Origin: Notospermus geniculatus
Lineage: Eukaryota; Nemertea; Pilidiophora; Heteronemertea; Lineidae
Length of the DNA stretch: 64,000 nt
Assembly: GCA_002633025.1 (NCBI GenBank)
Contig: NMRB01001380.1
Span: 123,828-187,827, forward strand
Reading direction: 5' to 3'
Shown one piece after another: positions 1-11,700 of this stretch (the stretch's first letter is position 1; every line of letters begins with the position of its first letter). The position numbers and the translations under genes were made by a program. The notes beneath the pieces were generated by a model. It was not told the origin of the DNA. It made no database searches and saw only the letters and a list, made by a program, of their open reading frames with translations.

Positions 1-809
1 CTCTGATTTAGCCATCATTAGCGGCGACTAAGTGGGGTGCTTATAAACATGGAACCCACGTCTTGAGGTGATCGTCCTATCTTTGTCAATTTGCGCATAT
101 AATTCAATAAATTATCAAAATCATACCGCAAATTGCTTGTTCCTATAACTAGATAAACCTTCCTTCATTACCAGTTCATTACCTGCTTCGTTCCGCCGGC
201 CGAATGCGTGTTTACTTAATATTGCCCCCTTTTATATTCACCCGGCGCATCACAGTCCCGCACAAGAATATCTCGTGTAATTATGATTTGTTATTAAATT
301 CATAATGTGCACGTCTGATTTCTAAGGGTTTATTTGTATGAGGAGCCATCGTTTGGCCGGGCGATAGTTGATTATCCGTGTAATAAGAAAATTAAATAAA
401 ACTAACACTAATTTCTCCTCGCCGCACTTCTCGCGTGTGAAGCCGAGATTTCGACTTTTGATGTCCCGATGAAGAGTATTGTACGTTCTTGAAATGCGCA
501 TGCGCGTGATATAAAGTGCCTTTATTGGATTATTTTTATTGCTTTGTAGTCACGTGTTCGCGTGAGATTATTCGGGAGGTCTTCAGACTCGTGAGTGGTG
601 CTAAACCAAGGAATGTGGACCGCCCTCCATAAAGACTGCTTGATTATAATGCAAATCAAGTGGGACTAAAGTAGGCCTATTTGATTCACAAATTTCCAAC
701 TTAACTAGAAAAACATAGACTACAAAGAAACCATATTGATCTGAAAAACACATGCGACTTCCGGCTCACTTCTGATTATGTTCTAATGACATGTCAACAA
801 TACAAATGA

Positions 810-817
810 TGACGTCA
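810..817. promoter_or_regulatory. Palindromic TGACGTCA (CRE/ATF-type) site
   Basis: A perfect 8-base CREB/ATF consensus in the bsx 5'-flanking block. It is kept in the second copy at 6665-6672 although neighbouring bases differ between copies. Function is inferred only from the motif. Confidence 0.3.
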
Positions 818-3145
818 CGGTGACGGATCACCTGATTGGTCAGTCTGTAGTGGGCTTAGCGAAAATACGACCCGGTTGTATGATTACTGCAATCAGCCTG
901 TCTGGTATTACTTAATATTTTATCTCGCCACGTTTGGGATGATTAGCAGCCTTTTCACAACCTGTTTTGCTTATCTACTATATCCTTCCGCTAGAAAGAA
1001 AGTGCGAATGTTATTTTTGTCACGTGTTTACTTTGTACGCCAAGATACATACTATACTATAATTCACAAAATTGGCTTTTATGAAAGATAGCTGTGACCG
1101 TACTGGAACTAAATACGGTCTTTTATACCGTTATCCGATCTTCAAGATCTGAGCGGAGAATTCTTTTAAAGAAATTTCGTTTCTGATTTTATACTGCGAG
1201 GTATTTTCAATGCTTTTATTTTTATTTACAAGGAGGGCCTACAATTTTTTGCATCTAAATTTTTAAAAAAAACGGTGCTTTATCATTGGAAAAATGGTGT
1301 AAAGTCCCACGTTGTTCCCGTTTCTCAGTGTGTCCCCTAATTGTGTGTACAATGCGAGCTTCTAACTTCTTTTGTATGGAAACACTTGGATATGGAAAAC
1401 ACTAGAAAACGTTACACCGGGGGGGGGGGGGCATAACGTTTTAGATACATGTATATTTCAATTAATCCATGATCAATTTATTTATAATAATACTAATTAT
1501 ATCAATCTACCGGTAGTCAACTTCGGACAATTTCATTTAACAAATAATTAACTCTGGACAATTTTATTTGACAAATATTTGTCTTTGGTCTGTTCATCCA
1601 AAATGATTGTATTGTTAATAGATATTTAATTCCTCACACCTCCCCGCTTTAGCGATCTAACCAGCTGGCCACTTCAAACCCCTGCTCACAGACACGCGTC
1701 TAGGACCATTAACCAGCCGGTTTCTACGAGTCCTAATTAACAACAGCCAATTAGGGTTTCAGAAGCGGTGGAGAATTGCCGTCAATTCTGGCCAAGAGCG
1801 ACAGGGGACTGCGCCAACTGGAAATTACTTGGGCAGATACAGAGTTGGGTGCTCCGAGTGAAATCATCAGAAATTGTGACTTTGATTAATATAATTAACG
1901 TTAATTACATCTGATGACGTCCTGATTATGCTTTTAATCCAAAATACCAGCTAATAACGCGAGTAAGGGTTTGAACGCAGTGTGGGTGAAAGAAGTCCGC
2001 AGGGAGCGCGTACTGATACCACGATTCTTAAGATGCGTGATGCGGTTTGTGCGTCCGCCTCGTTATGATTGGCAGACGCTCGGGGAGTGAATGGGATAAG
2101 GTGTGATGATGGCACTTAGCATGTTGATAGTCACGCTCTTGAACTTGAAATATCAATCAAGACACGAGTGTTTCGTTACATATCCCTGTCGGCAGGCGCA
2201 TCCGTAACTTCGACGCAGCTGCATGTTTCGTTTCCTCACAGGAGAAGGGAAAACAGTCCGAAAAATATTCGTAAATATTTGCCGAATTCCTGGACACCGA
2301 TTTTCAAAACAGATTCCGTTTTCGTCGATCATTCGAAGAGGATTTGTCGGGAAAAGTATCTGATAGACAGGGATTTTTAGGATTTTTACGACGATTTCGA
2401 ACAGACTTGGGGAAGTTGGCAACATTATTGACGAACGGCCGCCGTATTCGGAAAGACAACCAACATACGATTTTCTCCCGGGAACGACTGCCGGGAAGTT
2501 GAAAGTTTGTAAAGGGGCTGGAGGAAGAACGCTCCCATGTCCAAAGTGTGCATATTTCAGAAAGTATTGGTCCGATTTGGATAAAATTCGCAGTGGTGAC
2601 ACTTGACAGCAAAAGATCAACAGTCACCATGCAGAGAGAACAAAAAACCTAATTATCTAAAACAATGCTTTTTTGAACCTCAACAAAAATAGAGAAATAA
2701 CTGGGTTTTTTGGCTCAGAATCGGCATAGGTATTCAGTCGTTGTTTCTCATTAACTTTCCAGTTGAAATCTTCACTTATTTTCACACAATTACAATAAAA
2801 CAATGATGTTTACTTCAACTTCTAATGGGTGTACTCAACAGCAGGAATGACAACAACAAAACCACTTCGCACCATGCAAACCTACCACATGTCATGGTTG
2901 GCTGATCTGCTGATTGCAAGTTCAGGTCAACATTGTATTACCATAACTGCATCAAGGCGATGATGCAATACATTCACTGACTAGTCAAGCAGGGTAGGCC
3001 TTCGACATTATACAGTATAGTGTATGTGTAAGCTTACGGTGTACAATGTATTTTTGGTTATATAAAGCATAATGCAACATGTTCAATTCTGGTGACACTG
3101 CTTCTGCACATAACACTCGTAATTATGTTCATTGCATTAGGTAAT

Positions 3146-3146
3146 N
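3146..3146. other. Single N at a homology boundary
   Basis: The following base starts renewed identity with 9119. Confidence 0.8.
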
Positions 3147-4044
3147 ACAATCATGCATACATTAAAAGGAATTTATACGAAAATATTCCATTCGTAAACA
3201 CCTAAATCATTGAGAGATTAGCACTGATTTTCAACGACCCGTTTTCACAGCCCAAATTCCTCCGTCTCCAACGAAACGTGTTAATTTGTTTTCACAAGTT
3301 TAAGTTCCCGACACAACATGAAACGAAGTCGGTGCCTAGGTTGTGATATTTTTTGCCCTTATAGAGGTCATATAAGGGTAACAGGCACGTTTTGCGTTAT
3401 AAATGCATGACGGATCGACGAGGAGGAATTTGAAAAAATGAACATAAAAATTTCAAGGGAAATCGGTCTGAGTTCTTTTTGTATCTAGGCCTACATGTAT
3501 TAAGTGTCAAAATAGTGAATTTTTCTAGATGAAGGGCAAATATAACGTCGGGTAATTTTCGCTCTTTTCAGATCTATCTTTCTGTTTAGGAATATTTTAT
3601 TACATGTATTTATGCACAAAAGGCGAAAATATTTTTGTCATATTCAGATCCGACGAAATACTTGCAGAAAACGGCGCCTTAGCCTGAATTTAGTTTCCAT
3701 CGCATACATGTATCCCAGTAATAATTAAAACCCCCCCCCCCCCCAAGTGCTAATACATGTAGTTGTATCGTGATATAAGCTCTGGAATTTTCCCAACTTT
3801 TCTCCGCAGTCAATTTTTCTGTTATGGTGCTATTAAATCGAGAAAAAATGAGCTTTGCCAAACAGTCCGCTCCCTTTCCCTCCTACCATGGAAAATGGCG
3901 GGGAATAACAGCCAATGAAAACCGTTGATTGGTTGAAAAACTATTCGTTGTTCTTTTGTTGAATGAGATCGACCAATCAACGCATTGTCATCGTCTTCGG
4001 ATGATCACGTGATAATGTATAACAAGCGCTTCCGATATCTGTAC

Positions 4045-4225
4045 TTAATCCTACCGGTGAAATCAGGAGCCAAGCTACCTTGCTTTGTAGGTGGCAGCAC
4101 CGTCACAAGAATGGATAAATCCTCCATTTACCTGGGGGTTGCCTCTACATACGTCACCAGAACGGGAAAAAATAGGTATTTGCGAGTTTTTCTGGAACCA
4201 ACGCCTAATGGGGAACCCGCATGAC
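4045..4225 (+). repeat. Local repeat, copy 1
   Basis: Begins AATCCTACCGGTGAAATC and ends near CCAACGCCTAATGGGG. It aligns with 4450-4620 over GGTGGCAGCACC, TACCTGGGGG, TACGTCACCAGAACG and GGAACCAACGCCTAAT. A fragment of the same start recurs near 5590. The family is not recognised. Confidence 0.6.
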
Positions 4226-4449
4226 TGCAGATGGCGCAGTCAGTATAAGACCCGAATGACGTACTGACGTCACTTTTTTCGCTGTTGACGTCACGTCGTC
4301 AAAGCATGTGTACATTTTTCTACACAATTTAGGGGGTTTCCCCCAGAAAGGGGGGGTTCGGGGGGTCTCCCCCCGACCATGCGCTGCTGCGCGCTCACAT
4401 GTCGTTGGACATTTTCATATTAATATATGATCAATGCGCTATCTGACTC

Positions 4450-4620
4450 AGTGCCTAATCCTACCAGTGAATTACTGGAACGAACTTTAGCTTGCCCACA
4501 GGTGGCAGCACCTCACAAAAATGGATAAATCCCCATATACCTGGGGGTGTCTCTGCATACGTCACCAGAACGAAAAAATAGGCATTTGCGACTTTTCGGG
4601 AACCAACGCCTAATTGTAGG
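4450..4620 (+). repeat. Local repeat, copy 2
   Basis: Diverged partner of 4045-4225, about 400 bp downstream, in the same orientation. Confidence 0.6.
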
Positions 4621-6664
4621 TAGGCCCTATCTTTTTGTAGAACGCTGACATACCGGTAATGCGAACTACATACATTGGCGGAGGAACTACCGCTTAAAAA
4701 TGTACACTTTTGTTTTGACTGCGCATGCGCGTCCCAGTTCTTCCGCCGAACTGTCGACAAAACATAACATTACTTTAAGGAAATGAAATAATTGGTGATG
4801 GATTCGACGAAAAGTGGCTCTTTGCGCGGTCTCACTTCCGAGATGAGAGCCATCATGAGTAAATTGGCCAAATTACATGTAATCATACGCCCAGGAGCAA
4901 ACAGCTTCCATCATGCCTGTATTTCTCCGAGTAACATTATAACCACCTTCAAAGCAAAATCGGGGCATAATCACAGAAAATTTGTCGAAAATTACAAAAT
5001 TGGAGGTTTATATGGTGTAATTACTGTCTTCTGGTAGCAGTGCATTAACTAAAATGTACATTACCTCAAGATACGACCGTTTACCTGTCATTTTCACTTC
5101 CGCGGGATTCGCTATGCGCAGTTTCGAATCAAAGGCGAGTGATAGGTAATTGATGATAATACGTATCGGTGGATTAAAGAAGTAGGCTATTACTGCCTGT
5201 TTGTGTTTGTAATGCTCTGAAGTGGTGGTGCTGTTTTAATGCGACAATGATATTCGGCCTTAGATTCACGCTGAAAAACGTGTGTTCTCGCCATCCGAGG
5301 CGAGATTTGGGGTTGGTTGTTATAAAACGTGAACCGAAGTGATTTCTGCTGAACTGAAATGAACTGGGCAGAATCTGGAGCAATGGCTTTGACCGTGGAA
5401 TGCAAAATTGGTTCTCGATTCCCCCGCTAGGATTAAACACTGATATGGGTAACGCCTGTCATTTCCAACGCGCTGATCGGTCAACAAAATGGCAAGCAAT
5501 GGTTTTTCAACCAATCAACACTCTTTTATCGGCTGCTAGTCGGATGACCACGTGATTACGGACGACAGCCACTACCGTTCTCAGTATTTAATCCTACCGG
5601 TGAGATCGGGAACCAGAACCCATGTAGAGTGGTCCGCTGCCCTCCTAACGCCCCGCTCTACGAATCGTATTTGCGGAGCGGTAAGAGGGCAGGGAACCAG
5701 TCTAAGCACCCGCGGAGCCTGACGCAGATTTTCACAATTTCCATGAAAAAATAGAGCAGGCGAATTACCATAACGGAACGTGTGGTCTTTCCTTTGTAAC
5801 CCGGTAGAAAAATCACACCGTGGCTTTGTTGTCGTCGGGACGAGTGTCACGCATCTCTGATTTAGCCATCATTAGCGGCGACTAAGTGGGGTGCTTATAA
5901 ACATGGAACCCACGTCTTGAGGTGATCGTCCTATCTTTGTCAATTTGCGCATATAATTCAATAAATTATCAAAATCATACCGCAAATTGCTTGTTCCTAT
6001 AACTAGATAAACCTTCCTTCATTACCAGTTCATTACCTGCTTCGTTCCGCCGGCCGAATGCGTGTTTACTTAATATTGCCCCCTTTTATATTCACCCGGC
6101 GCATCACAGTCCCGCACAAGAATATCTCGTGTAATTATGATTTGTTATTAAATTCATAATGTGCACGTCTGATTTCTAAGGGTTTATTTGTATGAGGAGC
6201 CATCGTTTGGCCGGGCGATAGTTGATTATCCGTGTAATAAGAAAATTAAATAAAACTAACACTAATTTCTCCTCGCCGCACTTCTCGCGTGTGAAGCCGA
6301 GATTTCGACTTTTGATGTCCCGATGAAGAGTATTGTACGTTCTAGAAATGCGCATGCGCGTGATATAAGTGCCTTTATTTGATTATTTTTATCGCTTTGT
6401 TGTCACGTGTTCGCGTGCGATTATTCGGGAGGTCTTCAGACTCGTGAGTGGTGCTAAACCAAGGAATGTGGACCGCCCTCCATAAAGACTGCTTGATAAT
6501 AATGCAAATCAAGTGGAACTAAAGTAGGCCTATATTTGATTCACAAATTTTCAACTTAACCAGGAAAACATACACTACAAAGAGACCATATTAATCTGAA
6601 AAATACATGCGACTTCCGGCTCACTTCTGATTATGTTCTAATGGCATGTCAACAATACAAATGA

Positions 6665-6672
6665 TGACGTCA
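6665..6672. promoter_or_regulatory. Palindromic TGACGTCA site, upstream of bsx
   Basis: The counterpart of the site at 810, about 1.8 kb upstream of the bsx start codon. Motif evidence only. Confidence 0.3.
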
Positions 6673-8462
6673 CGGTGACGGATCATCTGATTGGTCAGTC
6701 TGTAGAGGGTTTAGCGAAAATACGACCAGGCCGTGTGATTACTGCAATCAGCCAGTCTGGTCATTACTTATTTTATCTTGCCACGTTTGGGATGATTAGC
6801 AGCCTTTTCACAACCTAATTTGCTGATCTACAATGTTCTTCCGCGCAGAAAGAAAGTGCGAATGTTATTTTTGTTAATTCTTTCTAATAAGAATGTTTAC
6901 TTTGTACACCAAGATCTTATAATTCACAAAATTCGCTGTTATGAAAGATAGCTGTGACCGTACTGAAACTAATACGGTCTTTAAAACCGTTATCCGATCT
7001 TCAAGATCTGAGCGAAGAATTCTTTTAAAGAAATTTCGTTTCTGAATTTATATGCAAAGTATTTTCAATGCTTTTATTTTTGGCCTTTATTTTTATTTAC
7101 AAGGAGGGCCTACAACTGCATCTAAATTTTTCAAAAACGGTGCTTTATCATTGGAAAAAATGGTGTAATGTCCCACGTTGTTCCTGTTTCTCAGTGTGTC
7201 CCCTAATTGTGTGTACAATGCGAGCTTCTAACTTCTTTTGTATGGAAACACTTCGATATGGAAAACACAAGAAAACGTTACACCGGGGGGGGGGGCATAA
7301 CGTTTTAGATACATGTATATTTCAATTAATCCATGATCAATTTATTTATAATAACACTAATTATATCAATCTACCGGTAGTCAACTTCGGACAATTTCAT
7401 TTAGCAAATAATTAACTCTGGACAATTTTATTTGACAAATATTTGTCTTTGGTCTGTTCATCCAAAATGATATTGTATTGTTAATAGATATTTAATTCCT
7501 CACACCTCCCCGCTTTAGCGATCTAACCAGCTGGCCACTTCAAACCCCTGCTCACAGACACGCGTCTAGGGCCATTAACCAGCCGGTTTCTACGAGTCCT
7601 AATTAACAACAGCCAATTAGGGTTTCAGAAGCGGTGGAGAATTGCCGTCAATTCTGGCCACCAGCGACAGGGGACTGCGCCAACTGGAAATTACTTGGGC
7701 AGATACAGAGTTGGGTGCTCCGAGTAAAATCATCAGAAATTGTGACTTTGATTAATATAATTAACGTTAATTACATCTGATGACGTCCTGATTATGCTTT
7801 TAATCCAAAATACCAGCTAATAACGCGAGTAAGGGTTTGAACGCAGTGTGGGTGAAAGAAGTCCGCAGGGAGCGCGTACTGATACCACGATTCTTAAGAT
7901 GCGTGATGCGGTTTGTGCGTCCGCCTCGTTATGATTGGCAGACGCTCGGGGAGTGAATGGGATAAGGTGTGATGATGGCACTTAGCATGTTGATAGTCAC
8001 GCTCTTGAACTTGAAATATCAATCAAGACAGGAATCTTTCGTTACATATCCCTGTCGGCAGGCGCATCCGTAACTTCGACGCAGCTGCATGTTTCGATTC
8101 CTAGAAGGAAAACAATCCGAAAAATATTCGTAAATATTTGCAGAATTCCTGGACACCGATTTTCAAAACAGATTCCGTTTTCGTCGATCATTCGAAGAGG
8201 ATTTGTCGGGAAAAGTATCTGATAGACAGGGATTTTTAGGAATTTTACAACGATTTCGAACAGACTTGGCAAAGTTGGCAACATTGACGAACGGCCGCCG
8301 TTTTCGGAAAGACAACCAACATACGATTTTCTCCTCCAACTGGACTGTCGGAAAGTTGAAAAGTTTGTAAATTTCCGCAGAAAAAAAACTCATTCATTCA
8401 GAATTGGACAAATTCAGACATCTTTTTAGAGTTTTCATCGACTTTCTGCCCAAAAAATCGCC

Positions 8463-8706
8463 ATGACTTCGGCATTTCCAGCTGAGGCCCACACTCACCG
8501 GCCAACTTCCTTCTTCATCGAGGACATTTTACTGAACAAACCGAAGCAGATCTACCGGGAATTTCAGCCGATAACTCTACCGAGGAGTCCTCTAGCCGAA
8601 TATGCCAGCTATGCGTACATGAACCCTGCCTTTCTTCAGCAGCAGGCCTTGGCCCACCACTACCTACCCAAACCTGGGGACCACAGATTTCTACTGCCAG
8701 CAACGG
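8463..8706 (+). CDS. bsx: bsx exon 1
   Basis: Encodes residues 1-81 plus the first base of codon 82, with the EH1-like FFIEDIL motif and a Tyr/His/Pro-rich linker. The donor is G|GTAAGA at 8707. The homologous tandem block at 1-3727 has no counterpart of this exon. Confidence 0.93.
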
Positions 8707-11700
8707 GTAAGAGATTTTCTTCAAAACTATTTCATGATTTATGTGTCTGTTTCTTTCCAGAATTCTTTCGCATATATATAACTCTGACAACAGTCATGCA
8801 GTAAGGAAAACAGATTATTACATTTCTAACTTGACTGCATTTCGCAAATTTTCGACCCCAACCGGGGTCTTCCTCAGGCACTTTCTAGAATTTTCGACCC
8901 CAATCGGGGTCTTCCTCAGGCACTTTCTAGAAGATCCAAGGAGTGAAATCTTCTAGAAAGTGCCTGAGGAAGACCCCGATTGGGTCGAAAATTTGCGAAA
9001 TTCAGAGACGACCTTTGTGTTATATCATTTTATGTGTCGATCTTTGTGCTTTTCTTTGGATAGCTAACTTGACTCTAACAACAAAATACCTATTTTGCAT
9101 TTCTGCTACTGGCTTCTCACAATCATGCATACATTAAAAGGAATTTATACGAAAATATTCCATTCGTAAACACCTAAATCATTCTAGTTGAGATATAGCA
9201 CTGACTTTCAACGACCCGTTGTCACAGTCCGAATTCCTCCGTCTCCGTCGAAACGCGGTGTTAATTTGTTTTCACAAGTTTAAGTTCACGGCACAACATG
9301 AAACGAAGTCGGTGCCTGTTGTGATATTTTTTGCCCTTAGAGAGGTCATATAAGGTTAACAGGCACGTTTTGCGTTATAAATGCATGACGGATCGACGAG
9401 GAGGAATTTGAAAAAATGAACATAAAAATTTCAAGGGAAATCGGTCTGAGTTCTTTTTGTATCTAGGCCTACATGTAAGTGTCAAAATAGTGAATTTTTC
9501 TAGATGAAGGGCAAATATAACGTCGGGTAATTTTCGCTCTTTTCAGATCTATCTTTCTGTTTAGGAATATTTTATTACATGTATTTATGCACAAAAGGCG
9601 AAAATATTGTTGTCATATTCGGATCCGACGAAATACTTGCAGAAAACGGCGCCTTAGCCTGAATTTAGTTTCCATCGCATACATGTATCCCAGTAATAAT
9701 TAAGACAAGAGTAAGAATTGGTTCTTTTTTCGTATTTTCATCCGCTACTAAACCAAATTCTAATGACTTTTCGGCCATTTTCATCCGTCCGATTTTCTCC
9801 TACTGAAAATACCCAATGTGTTTTTGCTCTGCAAACTACACATACACACAAGTACGTACGTACACAATGTACGAAAACCTAGCCAAGAATAGCCGTAGAA
9901 TATGACATTATTAAAGACATAACAACATATTGTTTCCATTCTTTGCAAAATTCCACAAATGAGGGGACAAAACCCTTTTTCTAACGACTTAACCACCGCG
10001 ACAGTCTGATTGAGGTCCTTGACTAATTGAGCCGTCTCGATTGCCCCCTTAGCGCGTGTCTAGCGAGGGGGTAGGGTGACCTCAAGGACATTAAATTATC
10101 CCTCACTGGCGATACATCAAAATAGGGGAAGAGGTAGAGTAGCAAGGTTTAGCACCTTTCCGACTCCGACTCAACTGCGAGAATGAATTATAGTCCGCTA
10201 TGGACATCCTTGATAAAAACGATTTGATAGAAGTTTTCAATTCGTCAAACACCACAAATTGAAGGCAGAAAAATTTGGCCTTATAAATCGGAAGTGCGGA
10301 TAAATAATGAATATTGAAGTCGTTTGGGGAGACTAGTGTCTAGAGAAGAAACTTGTGGTAAAGAAATTGTGCAAATCCTTGTCAAAATCTTCAACAGAAA
10401 TCGGTTGACCAATTCATGTTATGATGTCAAATTCTGTACCTTCATCTTGTAGTAAACATTGGACAGGTATATCTACATGTACTTTTTTGATTCGTGTGCT
10501 CTAAACAATTCTGAAATTAAAGTTCTTCAATGACGTTTTGTAATTGAATGGCAATTCTCTAATTGTAGAGCAATAAATTGAACTTGAAATGAACTTGAAT
10601 CAATTTTAAGGACACCTAAAGGGTGGTTCAACATTTTCACAAGTCTAAAGAGAGCAGACTTTCATGACCCCCCTCGCTCCCCCCAAAAGTGTACATAAAA
10701 AACGTTGATTCTTCTGCCCCCATCGGACCTCCAGAGATCAACATTTTCATTTTCATGTTACACAAAAAGTGACAACATTATCAAATTTGGAAGGGTAATG
10801 AATTTCTCTCCATTCCCCCTAGACGATAAATATAAAGTCAATTTCCAGATATTTGCAAATTTTCGACCCCCAACCGGGGTCTTCTTCAGGCTAGAACTTT
10901 ACAATCTGAAACTCTAGAAAAGAGTCTTCTAGAGTTTCAGATTGTAAGTTCTAGCCTGAAGAAGACCCCGGTTGGGGTCGAAAATTTGCAAATACGGTAT
11001 CTGGAAATTGACTTTATATTTATCATCATATTGTGTGTCGATTTTTGTGCTTGCTTTCTCTTTGGTTCATTCCCCCTAGACAGTACCTCGCGCGTCGCCA
11101 ATATATTATTTAAGCGCGTTGTCAGGGTGAGAGTCTGTTAATAAAAATGTAATAATATTTCATAAATCGAGCTGTGAGGAGGTCCCTCTTTCAATGTCAC
11201 TGACGTCACGAAACACGTGCGACAGCAAAATGAGGTGCACCTGGTGCCGGTGTAACATCTGCCAGTGTTTACGTGTGTCAGTGTTTCCGGTTATTGTTTT
11301 GGAAACGCCGGCAGATCAACACGTTTCTCTGTGTGTCCCGTGTTGTCACGTCACAGCTCATTCCGTCAGACAATAGTAAGGGAACACTCACAGATGGCGA
11401 ACATTGAAAAATATTACACGGTAACCTCGAGACGGACAAGACTTTTTTTGTTAATTCCGAAGACTGTTTTGNCGTTCTTGAAAAATGTTGCCGAACGGGT
11501 TCAAACTGTGTGCGAACGGTAGTGGACATGTAGTGGCAACTTTTTACAGTCTTTACGAACTTCATGGACGGGAAGGGGGCTCCAGAACTTCGAGACATTA
11601 TTTGGCCGTTACACGTTCTAGCCCGTTCTACGATTGTTTTTGGACGGGGCAGGACATTTTGAGAACTAGGGCCTACTCAGTGTGACAGTACCTTTTTTTA

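Larger units (their letters stand above)
1..3727. repeat. Tandem segmental block, copy 1 (lacks bsx exon 1)
   Basis: Bases 1 to about 2515 match 5855 to about 8370, and 3147-3727 match 9119-9705, with small indels and scattered substitutions. The middle (about 2516-3145) is unrelated to the second copy, where bsx exon 1 lies, and ends at a single N at 3146. Short ORFs here, such as 876-1091, are frameshifted in the other copy, so they are not coding. This copy is non-coding flank of bsx. Confidence 0.88.
3728..5854. other. Spacer between the two duplicated blocks, no gene
   Basis: No exon-like sequence seen. It holds a diverged repeat pair (4045-4225 and 4450-4620, trace near 5590), further TGACGTCA sites near 4265 and 4285, and a purine/pyrimidine-skewed G/C-rich stretch near 4330-4380. 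Confidence 0.5.
5855..9705. repeat. bsx: Tandem segmental block, copy 2 (carries bsx exon 1)
   Basis: Collinear with 1-3727. It contains about 2.6 kb of bsx 5' flank, exon 1 and the start of intron 1. The unit is about 5.85-5.97 kb apart. Homology to copy 1 stops about 95 bases upstream of the bsx ATG and resumes at 9119, after the intron-1 foldback insertion. Confidence 0.88.

Noticed and set aside
876-1091. 71-residue ORF with hydrophobic stretch
   Set aside because: The duplicated copy near 6750 has deletions that break the frame, and no family is recognised.
2153-2630. 155- and 108-residue minus-strand ORFs in the duplicated block
   Set aside because: The other copy (8042-8393) changes frame and length. 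They overlap each other and lie in the 5' flank of bsx.
2400-3145. A second bsx exon 1 in the first block
   Set aside because: No RPTSFFIEDILL-like coding was found; homology stops before the exon.
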